Shown here: positions 16,964 through 27,300 of the stretch, piece after piece
How positions within the stretch are numbered: the stretch's first letter is position 1
Layout: each line of letters starts with the position of its first letter
Source: Pseudomonas sp.
GTDB lineage: Bacteria; Pseudomonadota; Gammaproteobacteria; Pseudomonadales; Pseudomonadaceae
Direction: 5' to 3'
Length of the DNA stretch: 64,000 bases
NCBI RefSeq assembly: GCF_030698175.1
Contig: NZ_JAUYNT010000014.1
Span: forward strand, 62,001 to 126,000
Translations under genes and position numbers: made by a program
Notes under the pieces: generated by a model
Told to the model about the DNA's origin: nothing
Database searches by the model: none
What the model saw: the letters and a program-made list of their open reading frames with translations, nothing else

Positions 16964-18394
16964 TTATGCGATGTGCAGCGCCCTATTCGTCAACTCCGCC
17001 AAAGCGCTATCGAGGGCAAGATGGAAGCGCTCGACCAATAGATCAATCTCTTCAGGCTGGATCATCAGCGGCGGCAGGAAGCGCACCACGCCACCGTGGC
17101 GGCCGCCCAACTCCAGGATAACGCCGAGACGTAAACACTGACGTTGTATGGCCTGCGCCAACGCCGCGTTGACCGGCGGAACGCGGCTGCCGGCCGCCAG
17201 CTCGCCGACGATTTCCACCCCGACCATCAAACCGCGACCCCGCACCTGGCCGATGCATGGGTAGTCGGCTTGCAGCTGACGTAGTTGCCCCATCAGGCGT
17301 TCACCCATGGCGTCGGCGTGAGTCGGCAGATCTTCGCTGAGGATATATCGCAGAGTCGCGGCACCGGCAGCCATGGCCAGTTGATTGCCACGAAAGGTGC
17401 CGGCATGGGCACCCGGTTTCCAGGTATCCAGCTCTTCCCGGTAGAGCATTACCGACAATGGCAAACCACCGCCAATGGCTTTGGAGAGCACCAGAATGTC
17501 CGGCTCGATATCGGCATGTTCAAAGGCAAACAGCCGACCGGTGCGGCCCAGGCCAGTTTGCACCTCGTCAATAATCAGTGCCACGCCATGCTTGCGGGTC
17601 ACTTGGCGCAGGCCCTGCAACCAACGCACGGGCGCAGGAATCACCCCACCCTCGCCCTGCACCACTTCCACCACCACGGCTGCCGGCGGCAACACACCGG
17701 ATTCCGGGTCGCTCAGCAACTGTTCGATATAGTGCAGGCCGGCGTCTATCCCCGCCTCGCCGCCCAGGCCGAAGGGACAGCGATAATCGTAGGGATAAGG
17801 CAAGAACTGCACCTCCGCCATCGCTGCGCCCAGCGCCAGCTTAGGCCCCAGATTCCCCATCAGGCTTAGAGCCCCGTGAGTCATGCCGTGATAGCCGCCG
17901 GAGAACGACAGTATCGGTTTGCGCCCGGTGGCAGTTCTGGCCAGTTTGAGCGCCGCCTCGATGCCATCGGCCCCCGACGGGCCGCAGAACTGGATGCGCG
18001 CATGGCGGGCGAAGCGTTCGGGCAAGGCGGCGAACAGCTCTTCGACGAACCTATCCTTGACCGGCGTGGTCAGGTCCAGTGTGTGCAAGGGCAAGCCAGA
18101 GTCGAGGGTCTGGCGCATGGCGGCAATGGCCACCGGGTGATTGTGCCCCAGCGCCAGGGTGCCGGCACCGGCCAGGCAATCCATAAATAGCTGCCCTTGG
18201 GTGTCGCGCACATAGAGGCCATGGGCCTCCTGCAGCGCCAGGGGAATGCGCCGCGGATAGGAGCGCGCGTTGGATTCACGGGCAGCCTGACGCTGTAAAT
18301 AGGCGTTGCTGTTCAGCTCGCGCGGGCCTTGTTGGCGAAAATGCTCGAGGGTAAAGGTGGCGCTGGACGGGTGCAGGTTCTGGATACATTCCAT
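16964..18394 (-). CDS. dat: Diaminobutyrate--2-oxoglutarate aminotransferase (PvdH-like)
   Basis: Class III PLP aminotransferase that converts aspartate semialdehyde to L-2,4-diaminobutyrate. Visible landmarks are the cofactor-binding FCGPSGADGIEAALKLAR and GGYHGMTHGA, the Asp in IIDEVQTGLGRTG, and the PLP-lysine in VLSKAIGGGLPLS, followed by GTFRGNQLAMAAG. The 476 residues and these motifs match the PvdH/Dat group rather than the ornithine or GABA aminotransferases. The start has GGGAGA upstream. It is the last gene of a minus-strand operon (mbtH-TE-PPTase-dat), so it probably supplies Dab to the NRPS3 module. Base composition rises sharply in GC from here on. Confidence 0.88.
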   Translation of the reverse strand: MECIQNLHPSSATFTLEHFRQQGPRELNSNAYLQRQAARESNARSYPRRIPLALQEAHGLYVRDTQGQLFMDCLAGAGTLALGHNHPVAIAAMRQTLDSGLPLHTLDLTTPVKDRFVEELFAALPERFARHARIQFCGPSGADGIEAALKLARTATGRKPILSFSGGYHGMTHGALSLMGNLGPKLALGAAMAEVQFLPYPYDYRCPFGLGGEAGIDAGLHYIEQLLSDPESGVLPPAAVVVEVVQGEGGVIPAPVRWLQGLRQVTRKHGVALIIDEVQTGLGRTGRLFAFEHADIEPDILVLSKAIGGGLPLSVMLYREELDTWKPGAHAGTFRGNQLAMAAGAATLRYILSEDLPTHADAMGERLMGQLRQLQADYPCIGQVRGRGLMVGVEIVGELAAGSRVPPVNAALAQAIQRQCLRLGVILELGGRHGGVVRFLPPLMIQPEEIDLLVERFHLALDSALAELTNRALHIA

Positions 18395-18406
18395 GCTGAG
18401 TTCTCC

Positions 18407-19144
18407 CTAAGGTGTGACAGAAAACGTGGGGGTAGTTGGACCAATGGCCCAACGAGTAAGCGCCGACTCGGTCAAGGATCGGAGACCAATCAGCGGATCA
18501 ATAAAGGGTGTGGCTATGCAGCTAACGTAGCCGGAGGGCAATTGCAAAGGCTGCAGCCACCAGCCTTGGCCATCGTCCCAAGGTGCCTCAATGCTAGGCT
18601 GCCAGCCTTCTGCGGTGACATTCAGGCGGATGGCCGTAAGCGGCAGGCTAAGGCCTTCGCCACGGGCCTTCAGATAGGCTTCCTTGGCGGTCCACAGGCG
18701 CAGTAGGTGAGCCCGCCCTTCGCTGTCGGTCGCCGCGTGCAAGTCGGCCAGCTCGGTGGAGTGACAGCAGACCGGCGCCAGTTCACGCCAGTCGAGGTCG
18801 GCTTGCAGCCACTCCAGGTCTACGCCGACCGGTGCCTGCGAGATGGCGATCAAGGCCAGCCGGTGGCTATGGCTGACATTGAACTGCAGCGCGCCCATCC
18901 CGGCGTCGAGTCGAGGTTTACCCTGAGCGCCGTAACTCAGCACTATGGCTAAGGGCGGTAAGTCGAGGTAGCGTCCGAGCAAGCGCCGCAGGGCCGCCCG
19001 CGTCTGGATAAAGGCAGCGCGAGCCTGCGGACAGCGAAAACGCTCGGCACGCGCCTGCTCATCGGCAGTCAGTTCGGCCAGCCGCAATGCGCCCTCGTCC
19101 AACGGCACCAGCCAGAGCTGTACCTCGCGCTCAGACAGCTGCAT
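18407..19144 (-). CDS. 4'-phosphopantetheinyl transferase, Sfp type
   Basis: Transfers phosphopantetheine from CoA to the NRPS carrier domains. The Sfp-family magnesium motif GVDLEW and the catalytic WTAKEAYLKARGEGL are both present, and the ~245-residue length fits. The start at 19144 gives MQLSEREVQLWLVPL; it overlaps the thioesterase stop by 14 bases, implying translational coupling. It is placed between the thioesterase and dat in the Fur-boxed operon, so it is likely dedicated to this pathway. PcpS-type housekeeping enzymes in Pseudomonas are an alternative reading, but the operon argues against it. Confidence 0.9.
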   Translation of the reverse strand: MQLSEREVQLWLVPLDEGALRLAELTADEQARAERFRCPQARAAFIQTRAALRRLLGRYLDLPPLAIVLSYGAQGKPRLDAGMGALQFNVSHSHRLALIAISQAPVGVDLEWLQADLDWRELAPVCCHSTELADLHAATDSEGRAHLLRLWTAKEAYLKARGEGLSLPLTAIRLNVTAEGWQPSIEAPWDDGQGWWLQPLQLPSGYVSCIATPFIDPLIGLRSLTESALTRWAIGPTTPTFSVTP

Positions 19145-19907
19145 GGCAAACCTTGTGCTGCACATGCAGCTGCCGCTGAATCAGCGCTAGCAACTGTTTT
19201 TCACGCTCAAATAAATAGAAGTGGCCGCCTGGGAAAATCCGCGTAGTGCAACCTGCGCGGGTCTCGCCGGCCCAACCCTCGAGCAGTGGCAGGGGCACAC
19301 TGGCATCGTCCCGACCGGCCAGCACCTCAATCGGGCAGGTCAGCGGCAGCCCTGGTCGATAGCGATAGTTCTCGCAGAGGGCGAAATCGGCGCGAATGAT
19401 CGGCAGGAACAACGCCAGCCATTCCGGGTTGTCGAGCACCTCCTGGGGCAGGCCGTTCATGCTGCGAATGTGTTCGAGAAAGGCCGCGTCCGGCAGATCG
19501 GACAGACGCTCGCGCCAGCCGTGGGCTGAGGGTGCGGTGCGGGCAGAAACCAGCAAGGCGCTCGGCGACCAGCCGCGTTTCTGCAAGGCTCGCGCCGTCT
19601 CGAACGCCAACAGGGCGCCCATGCTATGGCCGAAGAAGGCGAAGTGCTCGGGCGCCTCGTCCGCGTTTTCGATCGCTTGCGCCAGCGCGCAGGCCAACTC
19701 GTCGAGCGAAGCGGCCTGAGGTTCGCAGAACCGCGCGCCACGCCCCGGCAACTTGATCAGAGCCAGTTCGATGTCTTCGGCCAGCCAAGCCCGCCAATGC
19801 TGAAACACCGTATGCCCGGCCCCCGCATAGGGGAAGCAGTACAGGCGCAGCACGGCCGGCGCCTTGCCTGGCAGCAGCGAAAACCAGGAGCTCGGGGAAG
19901 CTGACAT
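19131..19907 (-). CDS. Type II thioesterase (alpha/beta hydrolase)
   Basis: Stand-alone editing thioesterase of the GrsT/PvdG kind, which clears misloaded carriers. The fold landmarks are LYCFPYAGAG near the N-terminus, the nucleophile elbow FGHSMGAL, the Asp in LAGRDDASVPL and the catalytic His in FPGGHFYLFE. The start at 19907 overlaps the mbtH stop in a TGATG arrangement; a longer reading (19991) would overlap mbtH more and lacks support. None of the NRPS proteins here carries a C-terminal TE domain, so this enzyme could also take part in product release; that is inference. Confidence 0.9.
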   Translation of the reverse strand: MSASPSSWFSLLPGKAPAVLRLYCFPYAGAGHTVFQHWRAWLAEDIELALIKLPGRGARFCEPQAASLDELACALAQAIENADEAPEHFAFFGHSMGALLAFETARALQKRGWSPSALLVSARTAPSAHGWRERLSDLPDAAFLEHIRSMNGLPQEVLDNPEWLALFLPIIRADFALCENYRYRPGLPLTCPIEVLAGRDDASVPLPLLEGWAGETRAGCTTRIFPGGHFYLFEREKQLLALIQRQLHVQHKVCHAAV

Positions 19908-20122
19908 CAACCCTGCCCTTGCGCCTGCAGGGCCTGGCGCAAACTCAAGGGGCGCATGTCGGTCCATGTCGACTCGATATAGGCCAGGCACTCTTCTTTA
20001 TTGCCCTGCTTGTCGAGCGCGCGCCAGCCCTCCGGCAGCTCCTTGTAGTCCGGCCAGATGGAGTACTGCTCTTCGTGATTAATCACCACCAGAAAACGGG
20101 TGTCAGGACTGTCCCAGCTCAT
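19907..20122 (-). CDS. MbtH-like NRPS accessory protein
   Basis: Small chaperone that binds and activates adenylation domains. In 71 residues it shows the complete family signature: [19 protein letters not shown], then [18 protein letters not shown], including the invariant tryptophans. I set the start at ATG 20122, which has AAGGAAG upstream; longer frames contain no homologous sequence. It is the first gene of the minus-strand operon and is divergent from the beta-hydroxylase/NRPS operon, with a Fur box between them. Confidence 0.95.
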   Translation of the reverse strand: MSWDSPDTRFLVVINHEEQYSIWPDYKELPEGWRALDKQGNKEECLAYIESTWTDMRPLSLRQALQAQGQG

Positions 20123-20210
20123 TTTTGCTTCCTTAATTTGGCAGGCATAGATAGTTGACCAAGGCTTCACGCCTTGTGTTGGGTCGTATCTAAACACAAC
20201 CCAATACAAG

Positions 20211-20229
20211 TGATAATTGCTATCATTAC
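20211..20229. promoter_or_regulatory. Fur box in the divergent mbtH / hydroxylase-NRPS promoter
   Basis: TGATAATTGCTATCATTAC closely matches the Fur consensus GATAATGATAATCATTATC. It sits in the 219-base region between mbtH and the plus-strand operon, about 90 bases from the first and 110 from the second start codon, so one site could silence both under iron sufficiency. A plausible -35/-10 (TTGCTA at 20218, ATAATT near 20240) for the plus strand overlaps it. Confidence 0.85.
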
Positions 20230-20341
20230 ATTTAGCGAATAATTCCGTTAGACTCCCGCCGCAACGACCGAGGCGTTTAGCAGGGCTTTCACGGCTCTCC
20301 TGCTTCGCACGCAACGAATATCACTAAGGAAGGGGCGACTC

Positions 20342-21328
20342 ATGGGGATGACAGCTGCGCGCGAATACGATCTCAGCGTGCAACCACTACTGGCGGATTC
20401 GTCATTGCCGCTGCTGGTACAGCCGGGAGCGAATCACGCGGCCAGCCTTGCCGCTTTGCCTGAACTCGCCAGAACCCGACTGCATAAGGTCGGCGGGCTA
20501 TTGCTGCGTGGCTTCGATGTGCTGGGCGAGCAAGCGTTCCAGCAGCTGGTGCGCAGTTTCGGCCATGAACTGTTGAGTTACGAATTCGGCTCAACCCCGC
20601 GCAAGGCGGTCGAGCAAGGCGTCTACACCTCCACCGAATACCCGGCGCACCAAGTCATACCGCTGCACAACGAGCAGTCCTACACCCTGCAGTGGCCGCT
20701 GAAAATCTGGTTCCACTGCGTTCAGCCCAGCAGCGAAGGCGGCGAAACGCCGATAGCCGACAGCCGCTTGATCCACGATCGTATCGACCCCGCCCTGCGC
20801 CAGCGCTTCACCGACAAGCGCCTGATGTACGTGCGCAACTACGGCAACGGCCTCGACCTGCCGTGGGAGCAAGCCTTTAACAGCGAAGACCGCCACGTGG
20901 TGGAGGCTTTCTGCCGCGCCAAGCGCATCGACTTCGAATGGAAGGACGATGGCGAGCTGCGCACCCGCCAGGTCTGCCAAGCGGTGGCCCGCCATCCTCA
21001 CACCGCTGAGAACGTCTGGTTTAACCAGGCGCACCTGTTCCACGTCTCCAACCTCGCCCCCGCCGTGCGCGAGGGCCTGCTGGCGGTGGTCGAGGACCCG
21101 CTCGACCTGCCGCGCAACGTCTATTACGGCGACGGCTCGCCGCTGGAGGACAGCGCCCTGGCGGAAATCCGCGGCGTGCTGGACGACTGCACCCTGCGCT
21201 TCCCCTGGCAGCAGGGCGACGTGCTGATGCTCGACAACATGCTGGTGGCCCACGGCCGCGCCAGCTTCAAGGGCGCGCGCAAGGTCATAGTCGCCATGGC
21301 CGAGCCGGCGCAGGAGCAGGTGCTATGA
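20342..21328 (+). CDS. Stand-alone Fe(II)/2-oxoglutarate amino-acid beta-hydroxylase (TauD/SyrP-like)
   Basis: Predicted to hydroxylate the beta carbon of an amino acid bound to a carrier domain, most likely Asp. The metal-binding HxE is in PLHNEQSY (about residue 112) and the distal His in LVAHGRASFKGARK, which also provides the 2-oxoglutarate Arg. The 328-residue, single-domain form matches the SyrP-like stand-alone siderophore hydroxylases. It is related to the gene at 38546 and, more distantly, to the C-terminal domain of NRPS1. First gene of the plus-strand operon; its stop overlaps the NRPS1 start (ATGA). Start supported by GGAAGGGG. In the published scheme (Reitz and colleagues, siderophore beta-hydroxylases) stand-alone aspartyl enzymes give L-erythro product. 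Confidence 0.85.
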   Translation: MGMTAAREYDLSVQPLLADSSLPLLVQPGANHAASLAALPELARTRLHKVGGLLLRGFDVLGEQAFQQLVRSFGHELLSYEFGSTPRKAVEQGVYTSTEYPAHQVIPLHNEQSYTLQWPLKIWFHCVQPSSEGGETPIADSRLIHDRIDPALRQRFTDKRLMYVRNYGNGLDLPWEQAFNSEDRHVVEAFCRAKRIDFEWKDDGELRTRQVCQAVARHPHTAENVWFNQAHLFHVSNLAPAVREGLLAVVEDPLDLPRNVYYGDGSPLEDSALAEIRGVLDDCTLRFPWQQGDVLMLDNMLVAHGRASFKGARKVIVAMAEPAQEQVL

Positions 21329-24300
21329 CCACTCTCCAACGCCACCTCGCCAGCCCAGGCCAACAGGCCCTGTGGACCTTCCACCGGCTCAATCCAACGA
21401 GCCCGGCCTACAACATGGTGCTGGCCCGCGAGCTGCGCGCCGAGCTGGACCCGGAGCACCTGTGCGCCGCCTTCGCCCTGGTGCTGGCCCATTGCGAGGC
21501 CCTGCACTGCGGCTATGAGGAGGAAGACGGCCAGTTGTGGATGGTCCAGCCGGCGCGTATCGAAGCGGATGTTGCGACCCAACAGGTCGAGAATCTGAAC
21601 CAGGCTGATGTGCGTGCCTGGCTGGAACACCAAGCCGATCTGCCCTTCGAGCTGGAGCGGGGTCAGGTCTGCCGCCTGCGCCTGTTGCACAACCAGACCG
21701 CCAGCGGTCCGCAGCTGCATATGTGCGCGGTGTTCCACCACATCAGCGGCGACTTCTTCAGCGTGGAGTGGGCGCTAGAGCTGATGTTCGCCGTCTATGA
21801 AGCGTTGGAAAACGACCAACCCCTGCCACTGCCGGAACCCGGCCGCTATTTCGACTGGCTGGCCGAACAACGCGAGATGCAGGGCGGCGAGAGCAACGAC
21901 GCGCTGGCCAGCTTCTGGAAAGAGCGCCTGGCCGACGCGCCGGCGCCGCTGGAATTGACCCCGGACCTGCCGCGTCCACGCAGCCTGAGCTACACCGGCG
22001 AAGAATTCGAGCAATGGCTGAGTCACGAAGAGAGCCAGGCCCTGCGCGCGTTGGCCGAACAACTGAATATCAGCCTGTTCGCCCTGCTCGCGGGACTGTT
22101 CCAGGTGTTTATGCACCGCCAGAGCGATCAGGACGATTTCCTCATCGGTACCCCGACCATGGATCGGCATAAGGCCAAGTACAAACAGCTGATCGGCTAC
22201 ACCCTCAACGCCATCCCGCTGCGCGCCCGCCTCAAAGGCAATCCACGCCTGGACGACTGCCTGCAGAGCGGCGCCAAGCAGCTGCGCGAAGGATTGCGCC
22301 ATCGCCGCCTGCCGCTCGCGCGCATCCAGGAAGCGGCCGCCAGCCCGACGCTGTTCCGCCATATGCTCACCTATATGCCCAACCGCCGCGAGGCCGCGCT
22401 GGCGCGCTTCAGCCTGCGCGAGCACCTCGCCACCCAGCGCGGCGCGGCCAACGAGTTGAACCTGCGCTGGCAGGATGACGGCCAACGGCTGCAAGCCCAA
22501 TGGCGCTATAGCAGCGAGCTGTTCCACGGTGAGCGCATCGCCCGTATGGCGGCGCAGTTCGTTGAATTCGCCCGCGCCGCCGCGGCCCGACCCACGGCAC
22601 GGCTAAGCGAGTTGCCAGTCTGCGCGCCCCAGGATCAGTCACGATTGAACGGCCCAGCGCTCGCGCCGAGCGCCGCCACCGCCGTGGCCGCCTTTGCCCA
22701 GCAGGTCGCGGCCCACCCGCAACGGCTGGCACTGATCGAGGGCGACGCCAGCCTGAGCTACGCCGAGCTGGACCAAGCCGCCAGCCGTCTGGCCGAGCGT
22801 TTTCAGGCCGCCGGCCTGGGTGCCGGCGGCGTGGTCGCACTCGCCTTGCCGCGCGGCATGGCCCTGCTTACCGCCATGCTCGCCAGTTGGAAAGCCGGCG
22901 CCGCCTACCTCTGCCTCGACCCGGCCCTGCCCGCCGCGCGCCGCCTGCATATGCTCGGCGACAGCGGCGCGGCGTTGGTGGTGGGCCAGGGCGCGGCACC
23001 GACCGAGCTGGGCGCAGTTCATTGGCTGGATCTCGACGCCCCGGACACCCTGCCCGACGCACCGCGCCGGGCGATCCGGGCGGTTCATCCCGCGCAACCG
23101 GCCTATCTGATCTACACCTCTGGCTCCACCGGCGCGCCCAAGGGCGTGGTGGTGACCCAGGGCAACCTGATCCATTACGTCGACGGCGTGCTGCGCGCCC
23201 TGCAATTGCCGGCCGACGCCAGCCTTACTGCGCTGGCCACGGTGGCGGCGGATTTGGGCTACACCGCCTGGTTCGGCGCGCTGCTTAGCGGCCGCAGCCT
23301 GCGCCTGCTCGATGAAACCCTGGCCAGCGACCCGGAAGCCCTGGCTGCGAGCCTCGCGGCGCAACCGGTGGACTGCCTGAAAATCGTGCCCTCACACCTC
23401 AAGGCGCTACTCGCGGTCGCGGAACCGGCGCGCCTGCTGCCGCGCCACTGCCTGGTGCTGGGCGGTGAAGGGCTGGATCTGGCATTGGTACAAAGCCTTA
23501 AAAAACTCGCGCCGGGCTGCCGCATCGTCAACCACTACGGCCCGACTGAGACCACGGTCGGCTGCCTCAGCCATGAGTTGGAGCACCTCGAACCGAGCCT
23601 GTCCGGCTTAGTGCCTGTGGGCGCGCCCCTGGCCAACGTGTCGGTGCAGGTGCTGGATCGCTATCTCGACCCCCTGCCCCTGGGCGCCGCCGGCGAGCTG
23701 TACGTGGGCGGCGCCGGCGTGGCCAGCGGCTATCTGGGCCAACCGCGGCTGAGCGCCGAACGCTTTATCCCGAACCCCTTCGCCGCCGACGGCAGCCGCC
23801 TGTACCGCACCGGCGACCGCGCGCGCCTGCTGCCGGGCGGGCGGGTCGAATTCCTCGGGCGCATCGACAACCAGGTGAAGATTCGCGGTTTCCGCGTCGA
23901 GCTGGGGGAAATCGAAGCCAGCCTCAAAGCCTGCGTCGAGCTGCGCGACGCCGTGGTGCTGGCCCAGCCGGCCGCCAACGGTGAAGGCCAACGGCTGGTC
24001 GCCTATCTGGTGCCGGCCAAGCCGATCCAAGCGGACGCCCTGCGTCAGCAGCTGGCTGCGCAATTACCGGACTATATGCTGCCCGCCGTCTTTATTGAGC
24101 TGGCCGAATTGCCACGCCTGGCCAACGGCAAGGTGGACCGGCAAAACCTGCCGCAGCCCGCCGCAGTGCAGCGCGAACAGGCCGCCGGCGGCGCGCCACG
24201 GGATGCCGTGGAAGCGACCCTGGTCGAGCTGTGGAGCGCTGTGCTTGCACGCGAGTCGGTGTCCATCCACGACGACTTCTTCGCCCTCGGCGGCGACTCC

Positions 24301-27300
24301 ATCCTGGCCCTGCAACTGATCGCCAAGGCGCGTAAGGCCGGCCTCAAGTTCAGCCCCAAGCAGCTCTTCGCCCAACCGAGCATCGCCGCCCTGGCCGCGA
24401 CGCTGGCCTCTCCGGCCCGCGAGTTGGAAGCACGCCTGCTGCCGCTCTGGCGCGAGGTGCTGGGCCAGCCAGAATTGGGCCGCCAGGACGACTTTTTCGC
24501 CCAGGGCGGCGACTCCATCCTCGCCCTGCAATTAATCGCCAAGGCCCGCCAGGCCGGGCTCAAGTTCAGCCCGAAAGAGTTGTTCCAGCACCCCCGCGTG
24601 GCAGCCCTGGCCGCCCTGCTGCTCACGCGTAGCGCCGCGCCGGCCGCCGAGCCAGCAGTCAAGGCGCTGGCGCCTTTCGCCCTCTCGTCGCTGCCGGCCG
24701 AACGCCTGGGCGAACTGGCCGGCGCCGAACTGGAAGACGCCTACCCGCTTTCGCCGCTGCAAAAGGGCCTGTTATTCCACAGCTTGCTGGAGGGCGACAG
24801 CGGAGCCTACGTCAATCAATTGCAGGCCGAATTGAACGGCCCGTTCGACCCGCAGCGCTTTATCGCCGCCTGGCGCGCCGCAGTCGCCGCCCACCCGTTG
24901 TTGCGCACCGGCGTGCTTTGGCAAGGCCTGGACGAGCCGCTGCAATGCGTGCACCGCAGGCTGGAACTGCCGCTGCGCCAATTGGATTGGCGCGAGCTGG
25001 ACGCGGACGCGCGCCGCGAAGCGTTGGATCTGTTTTGCCGCGCCGACCGCCACCAGGGCTTCGTCCCGGATCGCCCGCCGTTGCAGCGCCTGGCGCTGAT
25101 GCAGCTCGACGCGCAGCGTTGGTGGCTGATGTGGAGCCGGCATAACCTGATCGCCGACGGCTGGAGTTCCCTGGCGCTGTTGCAGGAAGTCCTCGCCCGC
25201 TACGCCGGCGAAACGCCGCCGCCGCGCCCCGCCTATCGGGAATACATCGGCTGGCTGGCCGCGCGCCCGACGCAGGGCTCCGCGCCGTTCTGGGCGCAGC
25301 AATTGAGCGGCTTCGAAGGCGCCGGCTCGCTGCCCATGCTGGCCGCGCCACGTCCAGGCCAAGCACTGGACCAACTGACCCAATCGCTACGTTTCGACAG
25401 CGACGCCAGCAGCCGCCTGAACGCCGCCGCCCGGCACCTCAACGTCACCCTCAACAGCTTGATCCAGGCCGCCTGGGGCCTGTTGCTGGCGCGCTACAAC
25501 GACCAGCCAGACGTGGTTTTCGGCGCCATCAGCAGCGGCCGGCCGAGCGAGTTGCCCGGCGCCGAACGGATGCTCGGGGTGTTTATCAACACCTTGCCGC
25601 TGCGCGTCCAGGCCTTGCCGCAGCTCAGCGTGCAGGCTTACGTGCAAGCGGTGCAGAGCGCCAGCGTGGCCCTGCGCGAGCACGAACAAACGCCGCTGGC
25701 TGAGATCCTCCAGGCCAGCCCGCGCGGCGCCGCGCTCTTCGATACCTTGCTGGTGTTCCAGAACCTGCCGGAGATCGGCGAACGCCGTCTGCATGCCGGC
25801 GGTTTGAGCCTGCAAGCCCTGGATAACCTGGAACAGACCACCTACGGCCTGACCGTCAAAGCCCAGCCGGGCCGCGAGCTGGAGCTGCTGTTCAGCGCCG
25901 CTGCCCAGCGCCTGTCGGCGCCGGCGTTGCAAGCGCTGAGCGGGCATTTCCGCGAGCTGCTGCTGGCCCTCGCCGAAGACGGCAGCCGCTGCCTCGGCGA
26001 ACTGCCGCTGTTGGCGGCGGCGGAACGTGACGCCCTGCTGCGGCAATGGAACCAGAGCGTGCGTCCGCTGGACCCGCATGCAGACATGCTCAGCCTGTTC
26101 GAGCGCCAAGTTCAGGCGGCGCCGCAGCGCCAAGCGTTGGTCTGTGGTGCGCAGCGGCTCAGCTACGCCGAGCTGAATGCCCAAGCCAACCGCCTGGCCC
26201 GCTGGCTGCGCCAAGCCGGGGTCGGCTGCGACCAGTTGGTGGCGGTCTGCCTGGAGCGCGAAGCCGCCACGCTGGTCACTCTGCTGGCGATCCATAAGGC
26301 CGGCGGCGCCTATCTGCCCATCGACCCCGCCCAACCGCCGGCGCGCAATGCCGACATTCTCGAGCAGGCCCAACCCAGCCTTCTGCTGACCCGCGAGGCC
26401 CTGCGCGGCGGCTTCGCGCCGCAGCTACGGCTGGTCACACTGGAAGCCCTGGAGCCCGAGCTGAGCACGCTCGCGACCGACAACTTGCGCCTGCCCGTGC
26501 AGCCGCGCCAGCTCGCCTACAGCCTGTACACCTCCGGCTCCACCGGGCGGCCCAAGGGCGTGCAGATCGAGCGACAAGCCTTCGTCAACTTCCTCCACGG
26601 TATTCAGGAATACGCTCGCCTAGGCGCCACCGACCGACTGCTGGCGGTGACCACCCTCGGCTTCGATATCGCCGGGCTGGAACTGTTCCTGCCGCTGGTT
26701 CACGGCGCCTGCGTGGTACTGGCGAGCCGTGAGCAAGTGCTACAGCCGACTGAACTGCTGCGGCTGCTGGAGCAGGAAGCGATCACCCTGATGCAAGCCA
26801 CCCCGGCCAGCTGGCAAATGCTGGTGGAACACCCCAGCCCGGCGTGGCAGGGCCTGCGCGTGCTCTGTGGCGGCGAGGCCCTGGGCGCCGAGCTGGCGCA
26901 GCGGCTGCTCGACCTCGGTGTGCAATTGACCAACGTTTACGGTCCGACCGAAACCACCGTATGGTCCGCCGCCCAGCCGGTGCAGCGCGTCGAAGGCGCG
27001 GTGGTGCCGATCGGCCGGCCGCTGGCCAACAACCGTCTGTATATCCTCGATGAACGCCTGGAGCCGCAGCCAGTGGGCGTGGCGGGCGAGCTTTACATCG
27101 GCGGCGCCGGCCTGGCCCGTGGCTATGCCGACCGCCCCGAGCTGACCGCCGCGGCCTTCGTGCCCAACCCATTCGCCGAGGCCGGTGCACCGGGGGCGGA
27201 AGCCGGCAGCCGGCTGTACCGCACTGGCGACCTGGCCCGCTACCGCGCCGATGGCAGCGTGGAATTCCTCGGCCGCCGCGACTTCCAGGTGAAGCTGCGC

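Noticed and set aside
20190..20240. PvdS-type iron-starvation promoter (TAAAT-N16-CGT) in the divergent promoter
   Set aside because: TAAAT occurs on the minus strand, but CGT is not found at the required spacing; the Fur box explains iron control.
19907..20314. A longer MbtH-like reading frame of 135 codons
   Set aside because: The first 64 codons run through the Fur-box promoter region and have no family similarity; the ATG at 20122 has a good ribosome binding site and gives the normal length.
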